In this document: one piece after another, positions 1 through 7,826 of the stretch
Layout: the number at the start of each line of letters is the position of its first letter
How positions within the stretch are numbered: the stretch's first letter is position 1
Source: Candidatus Kaiserbacteria bacterium RIFCSPHIGHO2_02_FULL_55_25
GTDB lineage: Bacteria > Patescibacteriota > Minisyncoccia > Phycocordibacterales > UBA2100
NCBI GenBank assembly: GCA_001781335.1
Contig: MFLL01000015.1
Location: forward strand, 1 to 50,941
Reading direction: 5' to 3'
Length of the DNA stretch: 50,941 nt
Notes under the pieces: generated by a model
Database searches by the model: none
The model's input: only the letters and a program-made list of their open reading frames with translations
Told to the model about the DNA's origin: nothing
Program-made: the position numbers and the translations under genes

Positions 1-179
1 TGAAACCCGAGGACTCGGTGATGGTCGGCGATACCACTTCCGACATTGAGGCGGGCAAAGCGGCTGGTTGCGCGAAGACCATTGCCATCACGCACGGTCT
101 CGGTACACGTGAATCATTGGAAAAAAGCGGGGCGGACCACATCGTGACAAGCCTGCCGGATATCCTCCCGCTTGTTTGA
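1..179 (+). CDS. HAD-family phosphatase, C-terminal part (truncated by window edge)
   Basis: The reading frame is open from base 3 and ends with TGA at 177-179. The last 58 residues contain the HAD motif IV pattern GDTTSDIEAGKAAG, the acidic Mg2+-binding loop of haloacid-dehalogenase phosphatases, followed by a typical C-terminal helix and strand. Family knowledge suggests a phosphoglycolate phosphatase-like or histidinol-phosphatase/GmhB-like enzyme. The substrate cannot be told from this fragment because the nucleophile motif and cap lie outside the window. Confidence 0.8.
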   Translation, partial: KPEDSVMVGDTTSDIEAGKAAGCAKTIAITHGLGTRESLEKSGADHIVTSLPDILPLV

Positions 180-197
180 AAGCTGGCAAGAAATTAA

Positions 198-222
198 GGC
201 GCGCGGGAGTCTCCCGCGCGCC
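198..222 (-). terminator. Intrinsic terminator of argG
   Basis: A perfect 11-bp GC-rich stem (198-208 with 212-222, 3-nt loop) lies 20 bases beyond the argG stop. On the minus strand it is followed by a T-rich tail. It may also serve the converging HAD gene. Confidence 0.8.
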
Positions 223-242
223 GTAGTTGTTGGGACCGGTCA

Positions 243-1496
243 TCAGGCGTTGCGCACCTGTCGGGCAGACGCGAGTGCGCGTGACCGTACATTCGCAATT
301 CCCATATAACCCTGCGAATCAATGTGATCGAAGTTACCGATCTTTTCCATCGAAGCGGTGTCGGCACTGTAGAGTGAGTGAACGACATCGTTCGCAGTCA
401 GGAAACGAACATTTCCCTTATAGAGTCCAAACGCAACCGTGCCGGTGACGTGTTGCGCCACGCTTCCGCTCGCCGCGAGCAGATCGCTTGCTATCGGCGC
501 GAACCACTCGCCCTCGTAGATCGCATCGGCGAGTTGCCGTGAGACGGTGTCGAAGAACTTGCGTCGGGAGCGGTCCATCACAAGCTCGAGCAACTTGCCG
601 TATGCTTGGTACATGATGGTTGCCCCTGGGGCTTCGTACACGCCGCGCGATTTGATACCGACACGCCGGTTTTCCACGACGTCGAGGCCGATACCGATAC
701 CGTTCCGGCCGCCGATGTCGTTGAGCGTGAGAAACGCTTCCAGTACCGTGCACGCACGTCCATTGATTTGCACCGGCCGTCCTTGCTCGAATCCGACCGA
801 GACGACTTCTTCCGCGTCGGGCGCAAATTGTGGCGATACGCCCATGAGGAATTCGACGTAGTCGGGCCGTTCGAAGATTGATTCGAGTCGGCTGGCCTCG
901 TGGGTAAGACCGCAGAAATTGGCGTCGGTGGAGTAGGGCTTCTCTTCCGTCGCTGTGATTGAGAGTTGCCGCTCCAGGCAGTATTTGATCATTTGTTTCC
1001 GCCCGCCGAGTTCGTCGACAAATTCCGGGTCGCGCCACGGCGCATAGACACGCATGTTGGGATTGAGCATGATCACAGCGAGCTCAAACCGGACTTGGTC
1101 GTTACCGCGCCCTGTCGAGCCGTGCACCACGACGTCGATACCGCGCCTTTCGATTTCGGGCATCGCGACCTTCACGGTCGCCATGCGGGCGATACCCGTC
1201 GTGTTCAGGTAGCCACCCTCATGCGCCGCCTGGCCTTGGATTACGCCAGAGAGCATGTACTCGGCAAGTAGCGCACTGCCATCGACGAAAAGTGCTTCAC
1301 CGGCTCCGGCCGCTTTCATCCGGCGCGGAATATCGGACATATCTTTTTCGTCCGGCTGGCTCAAGTCGGCGGTTATCGCGGTGATGTCGACACCCCGCTC
1401 GCTCATCCAGCGGATAATCGACGTACTGTCGAGACCGCCGGATACAAGCGCGGCCACTCGCTTACCTTTGAGGTCGCGTATGGTGAGTGCTTTCAT
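243..1496 (-). CDS. argG: Argininosuccinate synthase (E. coli-type)
   Basis: This 417-aa enzyme joins citrulline and aspartate using ATP to make argininosuccinate. Visible motifs are the N-type ATP pyrophosphatase P-loop SGGLDST near residue 20, STGRGNDQVRFE, and KPYSTDANFCGLTHEASRLE. The last motif and the C-terminal part (GGRNGIG, SRGVYEAPG) resemble the longer E. coli-type ArgG rather than the shorter common type. A Shine-Dalgarno AGGAG lies about 12 nt before the ATG. No other arginine gene is in the window, so the product either feeds a scavenging route or the partner genes are elsewhere. Confidence 0.93.
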   Translation of the reverse strand: MKALTIRDLKGKRVAALVSGGLDSTSIIRWMSERGVDITAITADLSQPDEKDMSDIPRRMKAAGAGEALFVDGSALLAEYMLSGVIQGQAAHEGGYLNTTGIARMATVKVAMPEIERRGIDVVVHGSTGRGNDQVRFELAVIMLNPNMRVYAPWRDPEFVDELGGRKQMIKYCLERQLSITATEEKPYSTDANFCGLTHEASRLESIFERPDYVEFLMGVSPQFAPDAEEVVSVGFEQGRPVQINGRACTVLEAFLTLNDIGGRNGIGIGLDVVENRRVGIKSRGVYEAPGATIMYQAYGKLLELVMDRSRRKFFDTVSRQLADAIYEGEWFAPIASDLLAASGSVAQHVTGTVAFGLYKGNVRFLTANDVVHSLYSADTASMEKIGNFDHIDSQGYMGIANVRSRALASARQVRNA

Positions 1497-1541
1497 TTCG
1501 CCATTCTCCTGTTTCTACGCATCAGGTATCCTCCACCTAAG

Positions 1542-1570
1542 ACACTAGTGCTGTCTCAGGTCCGTGTCAA
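1542..1570 (-). promoter_or_regulatory. argG promoter
   Basis: On the minus strand TTGACA (1565-1570), a 17-nt spacer and TAGTGT (1542-1547) form a sigma70-like promoter. The 8-bp palindrome CACTAGTG overlaps the -10 element and could be an operator. The leader would be about 40 nt. Confidence 0.6.
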
Positions 1571-1605
1571 GAAATACACAACAAGGCGGATATACGAAAT
1601 AGAAA

Positions 1606-1622
1606 GGGGCCCACCGGGCCCC
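1606..1622 (-). terminator. Terminator of the 66-aa orphan gene
   Basis: GGGGCCC and GGGCCCC form a 7-bp stem with a 3-nt loop. On the minus strand it is followed by TTTCTATTT, shortly after the stop codon at 1640. Confidence 0.65.
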
Positions 1623-1639
1623 GATCGAACCTTATGCAC

Positions 1640-1840
1640 TCAGCAGCGGAAGCCGAGTGTGAACGCGAGTCGAACGAATAGTTCAACGGTTGCGGTTGCG
1701 AAGGCCTCGAACATGTCGTTGAGCACGACCTGTCTTACGCCGAACGGGTGCTTACCCTCCTCCCGATCCGCGACCGCATCGAACGATAATGCCGGGACCT
1801 CAAAGTTCGGCATAAGTGTGTCTGGACTTGCGACTGTCAT
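1640..1840 (-). CDS. Small orphan protein, 66 aa
   Basis: I do not recognise this protein. It has no membrane segment or clear motif; the N-terminal half is acidic (MTVASPDTLMPNFEVPAL) and the C-terminal half hydrophobic. It is supported by its own terminator just downstream and by being the only sensible use of the space between argG and the recombinase gene. The start is uncertain because no strong Shine-Dalgarno sequence is visible. Confidence 0.45.
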   Translation of the reverse strand: MTVASPDTLMPNFEVPALSFDAVADREEGKHPFGVRQVVLNDMFEAFATATVELFVRLAFTLGFRC

Positions 1841-1945
1841 GGCTCAGCTCACTCGTTTGCTGACAGGTTGACGTTAAACTGCTGGCATCATTGTAGCCCT
1901 CCGTGGGAGAGGTATGTCGCACAATATTGTTGATAGAATGGGGAT

Positions 1946-2881
1946 ATGGCCGACTTGAAGTCACTGAAAACTCAATTTCTTGAGTATCTTGAGATAGAAA
2001 AGGGGCGCGGGGTGAAGACGGTCGAGAATTATGACCGCTACCTCAATCGCTTTCTCTCGTTCGGCAAGGTAAAGGCACCCGGACAAATTACGGAGCAAAT
2101 GGTGCGCGAATTCCGCATCACTTTGAACCGTTCGGCGGGTGTGAGCGGAACGATGAAAAAGAATACGCAAAATTATCATCTCATCGCACTGCGCGCGTTT
2201 CTCAAATTTCTCCGCAAGCGCGATATTGAGTCGCTCAATCCCGAGCGCATCGAACTTGCGAAGACCGGCGGTCGCGACTTGGATTTAATTACCGCAGATG
2301 AGTTGAACCGCATTATGAAAGCCCCCTACTCCGCCAAGGCTTCGAAGGGCACAGCCGCAGGCGACCTCACCACACTGCGCGATGCCGCAATCTTGGAACT
2401 TCTCTTCTCGACCGGCCTGCGCGTCTCCGAGTTGTGCAATCTGAATCAGGACCTCGACCTGTCTCGCGACGAATTCTCGGTGCGCGGCAAAGGCGACAAG
2501 GTGCGCGTCGTCTTCCTCTCCTCGTCGGCAAAAAAAGCAGTGAGTGAATATATAAAAAAGCGCGCCGACATGTCGGACGCACTTTTTGTGAGCTACGGTA
2601 AGGGCTCACCGAAGACCAAAGACCTGCCGCGGCTCACTCCCCGCTCGGTGGAGCGCATTGTAAAACAGTATGCGGTCAAAGCCGGCATCACGCGCAAAGT
2701 GACACCGCACGTCATCCGCCACAGCTTCGCGACCGACTTACTTTCAAACGGCGCGGACCTTCGCTCGGTGCAGGCGCTTCTCGGTCATGCCAATATCGCA
2801 ACAACGCAGGTGTACACCCACGTCACCGACAAACACCTGCGCGAGGTACACAAACAGTTCCACGGCAAACGCCGCAATTAG
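1946..2881 (+). CDS. xerD: Tyrosine recombinase, XerC/XerD type
   Basis: The 311-aa protein has an N-terminal SAM-like core-binding domain (residues 5-95) and a C-terminal catalytic domain. The catalytic set is visible: R in TGLRVSEL (about 158), HVIRH (about 255-259), the H of LLGHAN, and the tyrosine in QVYTH (about 290). It probably resolves chromosome dimers at a dif site. A TAGAAT -10 box (1934-1939) sits 6 nt before the ATG, so the mRNA is probably leaderless. The segment AYSAKASKGTAAG between the two domains (from about 2325) looks like an in-frame insertion of a dispersed repeat also seen at 49949-49970. XerC and XerD cannot be told apart here. Confidence 0.92.
   Translation: MADLKSLKTQFLEYLEIEKGRGVKTVENYDRYLNRFLSFGKVKAPGQITEQMVREFRITLNRSAGVSGTMKKNTQNYHLIALRAFLKFLRKRDIESLNPERIELAKTGGRDLDLITADELNRIMKAPYSAKASKGTAAGDLTTLRDAAILELLFSTGLRVSELCNLNQDLDLSRDEFSVRGKGDKVRVVFLSSSAKKAVSEYIKKRADMSDALFVSYGKGSPKTKDLPRLTPRSVERIVKQYAVKAGITRKVTPHVIRHSFATDLLSNGADLRSVQALLGHANIATTQVYTHVTDKHLREVHKQFHGKRRN
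2332..2353 (+). repeat. Dispersed palindromic repeat inside xerD
   Basis: This 22-nt stretch matches the reverse complement of 49949-49970 at 21 of 22 positions. It is translated in frame in the recombinase and lies in the linker before the catalytic domain. Confidence 0.55.
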
Positions 2882-2890
2882 TGCGGCGTT
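2868..2890 (+). terminator. Terminator overlapping the xerD stop codon
   Basis: AACGCCGC (2868-2875) pairs with GCGGCGTT (2883-2890), followed by TTC. The stop codon (2879-2881) lies in the loop. Confidence 0.65.
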
Positions 2891-2905
2891 TTCAACGAGA
2901 GAGAT

Positions 2906-3115
2906 TTAAGCTGTGCGGTAGCGGCGAATGGGGACGATGTTGGAGTAGCGGGGAGTTTCGCGATTGCGGGGTGTTGCGACGGGGAACATTTCTGTCTGGT
3001 CGCCGCGTATCGTGTTGAACGCGCTCCACTCACCGGAGCCTCTGCCGTTGCTCCTGCTTCCGGTTGTGAAAAGACTTGTCCGACGGGCCGCGAGTATGTT
3101 TTTGATGTGTTCCAT
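2906..3115 (-). CDS. Small basic hypothetical protein, 69 aa
   Basis: The frame is open and rich in Arg, Ser and Thr, with no recognised motif. No convincing Shine-Dalgarno or -10 box lies upstream, and a weak hairpin separates it from livF. It could be a chance frame. If it is not a gene, 2891-3272 holds no gene. Confidence 0.3.
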   Translation of the reverse strand: MEHIKNILAARRTSLFTTGSRSNGRGSGEWSAFNTIRGDQTEMFPVATPRNRETPRYSNIVPIRRYRTA

Positions 3116-3217
3116 ATGTTTGATTTGTTAGGCGAGTTGGTTGCTCCCGCTATCTCTGTAGACGGATGCCTTCCCGACTCGTTACATCCTTACATAGTGA
3201 ACATGATGTCTGAATGA

Positions 3218-3249
3218 AACGCCACGGCATCCGTACCGCAAGGCGTGTT
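3218..3249 (-). terminator. Hairpin downstream of the liv operon
   Basis: AACGCC with CGG pairs with CCG and GGCGTGTT, with small internal bulges. It lies 24-55 nt beyond the livF stop. The T-tract is poor, so it may be an mRNA 3' end hairpin rather than a strong intrinsic terminator. Confidence 0.4.
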
Positions 3250-3272
3250 ACAACAGGCTCCGCAGCGCCTGA

Positions 3273-3998
3273 CTATCTCGCATTCTGTCCAAGAAATATG
3301 CGCTCCAGCGTGTCACTTTTGAGCGTATCGGGAGTTCCGTCGAACGCGATTTTGCCCTCCGCGAGCACATAGACACGCTGCGCAATAGCGAGCACGGACT
3401 TTATGCTGTGTTCGATGATAACGACCGCGATCTTTCGCTGCTCGTGTATCTCCCGTATTTTCTCAAACACCTCCTTCACGATTTTCGGCGCGAGCCCGAG
3501 CGACGGCTCGTCGAGAAGCAGTACCTTGGGATCGCTTACCAGTCCGCGCGCGATGGTGAGCATTTGCTGCTGTCCTCCCGAAAGCGATGCCGCTTTCTCG
3601 CGAAGTTTTCCCTGAAGTGCGGGAAAAAGCCGCAGTGCCGATTCGATGTTTCCCTTCAGGTCGTTGCGGGCAGCAAGTGCATAGCCACCCAATTCAAGAT
3701 TTTCATATACCGTGAGATTTTTGAAGACCTGGCGTCCCTGCGGGACGTAGCTAATCCCGCGACCGGCCATTTCGTACGGCTTCGGGTGTATTTTTTGTCC
3801 GTGCCACAATACATTTCCTCGTACAGGCTGAACGAGCCCAAAAATTGTTTTCAGCACGGTCGACTTGCCGGCACCGTTGGGCCCCATGAGAGCCACTATC
3901 TCCCCTTCTTCCACCCGTACCGTTACGTCTTGCAGTGCTTTCACGCCGCCGTAGTGTACCGCTGCGTTCTGAAGTGAAAAAAGAATTTCTTTTTGCAT
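3273..3998 (-). CDS. livF: Branched-chain amino-acid-type ABC transporter ATPase LivF
   Basis: This 241-aa cytoplasmic ATPase powers uptake through LivH/LivM. It shows Walker A GPNGAGKST, the Q-loop (YVPQGRQVF), the ABC signature LSGGQQQM, Walker B VLLLDEPSLGLAP and the H-switch. GLAPKIV and the overall length are typical of LivF. The start MQKEILF at 3998 is chosen because it sits 2 nt after the livG stop; a longer upstream frame exists but overlaps livG. It is the last gene of the livHMGF operon. Confidence 0.93.
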   Translation of the reverse strand: MQKEILFSLQNAAVHYGGVKALQDVTVRVEEGEIVALMGPNGAGKSTVLKTIFGLVQPVRGNVLWHGQKIHPKPYEMAGRGISYVPQGRQVFKNLTVYENLELGGYALAARNDLKGNIESALRLFPALQGKLREKAASLSGGQQQMLTIARGLVSDPKVLLLDEPSLGLAPKIVKEVFEKIREIHEQRKIAVVIIEHSIKSVLAIAQRVYVLAEGKIAFDGTPDTLKSDTLERIFLGQNAR

Positions 3999-4000
3999 AC

Positions 4001-4735
4001 TTATTTCCCGAGATACGCCTCGACGACATGCGGCTCGCGCAGAACGTCGGCCGGTTTTCCGGAGGCGATGACCTTTCCGCTGTCCAATACATAGCAATGG
4101 TCGGCGAGGTCGCGGATGAGTTCCATATCGTGTTCGACCAGTACGACCGCGGCGCCCTGGTCGCGCAGGCGTCGGAGAATTCGCGAAACAACGGTGCGCA
4201 TTTCCGGGAACAGTCCCGCGAACGGTTCGTCGAAAAGGTACACGCTTGCGTTCATGGAGATTGCTCGCGCTATCTCGAGAAGCTTTCGTTGTCCGAATGA
4301 GAGGTTTTCAGCCAATTCATGACGCTTTTCCCACAGGCCGACCTCTGTCAGTGTTTTTTGTGCCGAGTCGAGATGGAATGCACCATGCCGCTCGAAGAGA
4401 GCACCCCAGACGGTGCGTTCCGTCAGAACAAGCAAGATATTATCAAGTACGCTCATTTGTCCGATAAGCCGCACGCTCTGGAATGTGCGGGTTATCCCGT
4501 ATGCCGAGACGTCGCTTGACCTGACACCGTCGGGTACGACCGAATCGCCAATCAGCACATGCCCGCCGTCCATGGGCACAAATCCCGTCAACACGTTTAT
4601 AAGCGTACTTTTTCCCGAGCCGTTGGGGCCGACCAACGCCGTTACGGCGCCCGCTTCGAAAGACAAGTCCACTCCATCGAGCGCATGTACGCCGCCGAAG
4701 TGTTTTGTCAGACGTTTTGTCCGCAAGAGCGTCAT
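4001..4735 (-). CDS. livG: Branched-chain amino-acid-type ABC transporter ATPase LivG
   Basis: This 244-aa ABC ATPase pairs with LivF. Walker A is GPNGSGKST, the signature is LSFGQRKLLEIARA, and Walker B is VYLFDEPFAGLFPEM. The LSFGQ form of the signature is typical of LivG. The start MTLLRTKRL at 4735 leaves 1 nt to the livM stop. The catalytic glutamate and the H-loop (VVLVEHDMELI) are present, so the protein looks functional. Confidence 0.92.
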   Translation of the reverse strand: MTLLRTKRLTKHFGGVHALDGVDLSFEAGAVTALVGPNGSGKSTLINVLTGFVPMDGGHVLIGDSVVPDGVRSSDVSAYGITRTFQSVRLIGQMSVLDNILLVLTERTVWGALFERHGAFHLDSAQKTLTEVGLWEKRHELAENLSFGQRKLLEIARAISMNASVYLFDEPFAGLFPEMRTVVSRILRRLRDQGAAVVLVEHDMELIRDLADHCYVLDSGKVIASGKPADVLREPHVVEAYLGK

Positions 4736-4736
4736 A

Positions 4737-5603
4737 TTAAATACGAAATTTGCCCAGGATGCCCTGCGGCCGGTAGAGCATGAGAAGAACAAGGACGAGG
4801 CCATAGGTCATTTGACGCATCTGGGCCGCAATGTCTGAGGGAAACCCAACGAAGCGAAGCGCTTCAGGCAGGATGACCAACAAAAATGCCCCCAGAACCG
4901 CTCCGCGCGTGGAGGAAAGTCCGCCGAGAATTATCATCGCAAGAATGAATATGGATTCCGGGAGAGCGAACGTCGAAGGGTCGATATAGCTTATGTAGGT
5001 CGCGTAGAGACCGCTCGCATATGCCGTGAACATCGCCGCTATCGTAAACACGGCGAGTTTGTAGTGATGCGTCGCGTACCCAAAAACCGACGTTGCTTCC
5101 TCGTCCTCTCGTATCGCGTGAAGCACCCGACCGAACGAGGAGTTTTTAATGAATGTGCAAAGACCGTATATGGCGGCGAGAGATGCAAGAGCAAGTCCCA
5201 AGAACATGTGGTTGTCTGAAAAAATGAATCCGAATAGTTCGGGACGCGGAATACCCGGTATGCCGAGAGGACCGCGTGTGACGCTGTTCCAATTGAGCAA
5301 CACCGTATACAGAATGACGTTGAAGCCGACGGTCCCGAACACGTAATACACTTCCTGCAGTCTGGTGAATATAGCTCCGACGAGAAATGCGATGGCCCCC
5401 GCCGCAAGCATCGACAAAATAACTGCCAAGAAAAAGTTGATGCCCAAGGCCAACAAAAGCAGCGCCGTTACATACGCGCCGATGCCACTGAAAGCGGCTT
5501 GTGCTACGGAAATCATGCCTGTTTCCCCGACGACGAGATTGAGAGAAAGCGCGACCATTCCGTACACGCAGATCAAAATGCCGATGTGAACGAAATACTC
5601 CAT
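4737..5603 (-). CDS. livM: Branched-chain amino-acid-type ABC permease LivM
   Basis: This 288-aa integral membrane permease has about 8-9 hydrophobic segments. It contains the family pattern GVLGAFLLVILPEALR near the C-terminus and the cytoplasmic EAA-like region REDEEATSVFGYATHHYKLAVF, which contacts the ATPases. It lies 1 nt from livH and 1 nt from livG, showing tight translational coupling. Confidence 0.92.
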   Translation of the reverse strand: MEYFVHIGILICVYGMVALSLNLVVGETGMISVAQAAFSGIGAYVTALLLLALGINFFLAVILSMLAAGAIAFLVGAIFTRLQEVYYVFGTVGFNVILYTVLLNWNSVTRGPLGIPGIPRPELFGFIFSDNHMFLGLALASLAAIYGLCTFIKNSSFGRVLHAIREDEEATSVFGYATHHYKLAVFTIAAMFTAYASGLYATYISYIDPSTFALPESIFILAMIILGGLSSTRGAVLGAFLLVILPEALRFVGFPSDIAAQMRQMTYGLVLVLLMLYRPQGILGKFRI

Positions 5604-5604
5604 A

Positions 5605-6468
5605 TCACTTCGGGAATATGCCTTGCGGACGGAAGATGAGGAAAATGATTAGGATGCCGAACGCGACCGCAAATTTCCACTCGCCGCCGATGTGCCATGC
5701 GGCGATATTTTCTGCGAACGCGAGCATGAACGCACCCAAGACGCCCCCGTAGACATTCCCCACTCCCCCGACAATGGCGGCGATGACCCCGCTGAGCAAA
5801 AGGGCCATGCCCATTGGCTGGATGCCGGTATCAAAGCCCGCCGCAATACCTGCGAGACCTCCGATAGCGGCGCCGATAAAAAAGACGATGCCCAAAAGTT
5901 TCTCGCTGTTGATGCCCACGACCTGCGCTACCTCCTCGTCATCGGAAATCGCCCTGACCGCTTTTCCGAACGGTGTGTATTTCAGGGTGTATGCAAGGAC
6001 TATCATGATGGACAATGCGACCAAAAGTATAAGTACCTGAGTCTGCGTAATTATTCCGCCAAAAAAAGAAAAAAGTCTCTCCGAGCCGATGTCGCGAGAG
6101 AGCGTTTGGAATTGACTGGAGAAAAGAATCGCAAAAAGTCCTTGGGCAACGGTGAAAACACCCAAAGACGCCACCAAGAGAACCGTGCTCGACGCTTTGC
6201 GTGTCCGTAGCTTCCGATAGACTATTTTTTCGACGAGGAACCCGACCATTCCCGCAGCTACCATGCCGAGAATCACTGCGGGAATAATTCCGAACCCGAG
6301 CATTTTGTGGAAATAGAGGACCGTATAGCCTCCGACGATAAGATAGGCCCCGTACCCGAGGTCAAAGAACCGTGCGGTGCTGTATATGAGATTGAAACCG
6401 AGCGCGGCAAGGCTGTAGATAGCGCCCGCGATAACGATATTGAGGCCGATTTGGGCAATGATATCCAT
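5605..6468 (-). CDS. livH: Branched-chain amino-acid-type ABC permease LivH
   Basis: This 287-aa permease has about 8 membrane segments and the LivH pattern AISDDEEVAQVVGIN (ATPase contact) and GGVGNVYGGVLGAF. The start is ATG at 6468; an in-frame GTG at 6474 is possible. On the minus strand a TACACT box lies about 10 nt before the ATG. The permease-ATPase genes may therefore have their own promoter behind the hairpin that follows livK. Confidence 0.92.
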   Translation of the reverse strand: MDIIAQIGLNIVIAGAIYSLAALGFNLIYSTARFFDLGYGAYLIVGGYTVLYFHKMLGFGIIPAVILGMVAAGMVGFLVEKIVYRKLRTRKASSTVLLVASLGVFTVAQGLFAILFSSQFQTLSRDIGSERLFSFFGGIITQTQVLILLVALSIMIVLAYTLKYTPFGKAVRAISDDEEVAQVVGINSEKLLGIVFFIGAAIGGLAGIAAGFDTGIQPMGMALLLSGVIAAIVGGVGNVYGGVLGAFMLAFAENIAAWHIGGEWKFAVAFGILIIFLIFRPQGIFPK

Positions 6469-6503
6469 GCGCACGGTAAGTGTAGCCTAAAGGGCGTCAT
6501 ACC

Positions 6504-6531
6504 AAAACCCGCGACGAGCGCCGCGGGTTTT
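6504..6531 (-). terminator. Intercistronic terminator between livK and livH
   Basis: A 10-bp perfect stem AAAACCCGCG/CGCGGGTTTT with an 8-nt loop. It probably lowers read-through from livK into livHMGF, so more binding protein than permease is made. The A/T ends make it bidirectional. Confidence 0.8.
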
Positions 6532-6546
6532 AGGAAATGACTGCAG

Positions 6547-7668
6547 TTACTGAACGAGGGTCGACGTCCCGCCGGCGATTCTGTTCACCGTGTACTCTGC
6601 GGCGGTCAGGTCACCATTCTCATCGAACTCTATGTGGCCCGAGACCCCGTCGTACTTCGTGGCGCGTATCGCATCGGCAAGCTTATCGGGGTCGGTACCG
6701 GCTGTTTTCAGAGCCTGAGCGATGATGTAGACCGCGTCGTATGCCTGCGGCGCTCCGATTGGTACTTGGTCCCCTCCTGTCTTCGTCAGAAGTTTCGCCT
6801 TGAACGATTCGGGTGAACTGGCCTTGCCGGTCGTGTAGAGCAGGTCAAGCCCGAGACCGTTCACGTCTTTGTAGAGTTGCGGATCGCCCCAAGCGTCGGC
6901 TCCGAGGAACTTGGTTTTGATACCAAGCTCCTTCGCCTGCTTCAAAAGCGCAGTGCCTCCTTCCGGATAGGTCGGGGAGTATATGTAATCTGGATTCGCG
7001 GCCTTCGTTTTCGACAGGTCCGTGCGATAGTCGCGTGCGATCTGAGGCTCCCCGTTCTCGGCGACTATCTGACCTCCGAGTTCCTTGAAGCGAGCCTCGA
7101 ATATCTCTTTGATACCGGTGCCCCAGTCGCTGATGTGATAGATAACCGCGATCTTGCGTGCGCCGAGCGTGTTGTACGCATATTCCGCCGCGAACTTACC
7201 CTGGTACGCGTCGGAAGGATAATTTCTGAAGAAGTACTTCCCCGTCTTGCTCAGGTTCGGCGCCGAAGACGCCGGAGAAAAAACAATGACCTTGCTCTGC
7301 ATCGCCCCGGGTGCGAATGTCGCGGTCTCGGTGGAACAGAGGCCGCCGATAATCGCTACCACTTTGTCGGCGTTGATAAGTTTGTTTGCGGCGCTGCTCG
7401 CCGGCGTGGCGGCGCACTGGCCGTCTTCATAGATGACGCTGAGCTGCCTTCCATTTATGCCCCCGCTCTGATTTACTTCATCAACGGCGATTTCGATTGC
7501 CACCTTATCTATCGTTCCGATAGAAGCCGCGTCTCCTGTGAGCGGCAAAATGGATCCAATCTTAATTGGTCCTGTTTCGGTGAGAGCCGAGTCGTCGTTC
7601 TTGCTGAGGCCCCACCATCCGAGACCGATAATGATAATCGCAACGATTGCCCATCCGAGTTTATTCAT
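6547..7668 (-). CDS. livK: Periplasmic-type substrate-binding protein of the Liv transporter
   Basis: This 373-aa type I ligand-binding protein (Peripla_BP_6 fold) has an N-terminal anchor (residues 5-20, AIVAIIIIGLGWWGL) with no lipobox cysteine. It is thus held by an uncleaved membrane helix or signal. KIGSILPLTGDAASIG starts the mature domain; two cysteines (GQCAAT, GGLCSTE) probably form the usual disulfide. The ligand could be Leu/Ile/Val or another amino acid or amide. The leader carries two CTANNNN heptads (7675-7688). Confidence 0.88.
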   Translation of the reverse strand: MNKLGWAIVAIIIIGLGWWGLSKNDDSALTETGPIKIGSILPLTGDAASIGTIDKVAIEIAVDEVNQSGGINGRQLSVIYEDGQCAATPASSAANKLINADKVVAIIGGLCSTETATFAPGAMQSKVIVFSPASSAPNLSKTGKYFFRNYPSDAYQGKFAAEYAYNTLGARKIAVIYHISDWGTGIKEIFEARFKELGGQIVAENGEPQIARDYRTDLSKTKAANPDYIYSPTYPEGGTALLKQAKELGIKTKFLGADAWGDPQLYKDVNGLGLDLLYTTGKASSPESFKAKLLTKTGGDQVPIGAPQAYDAVYIIAQALKTAGTDPDKLADAIRATKYDGVSGHIEFDENGDLTAAEYTVNRIAGGTSTLVQ

Positions 7669-7706
7669 AGACCCCTGTTAGTAGTTAGTTTTTAAGACCA
7701 CGGTAC

Positions 7707-7734
7707 ATGGTATGTGAGTCGATAATCCTGTCAA
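7707..7734 (-). promoter_or_regulatory. livK promoter
   Basis: On the minus strand TTGACA (7729-7734), a 16-nt spacer and TACCAT (7707-7712). The leader of about 35 nt contains CTAACTA and CTAACAG. Confidence 0.55.
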
Positions 7735-7826
7735 GCGTCGCGATTTTGCCCCAATTTGTGCATGGCGCTCGAGTCCTTTATGCCGATGTGCTATCGTGAT
7801 TCACGTAGAACTTCCTCAATTTCCCC

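Noticed and set aside
1946-2881. Xer-type protein as the integrase of a mobile island
   Set aside because: Domain layout fits the housekeeping XerC/D family, and no attachment repeats or island-like cargo lie next to it. It is also 13 kb from the rny-tail block.
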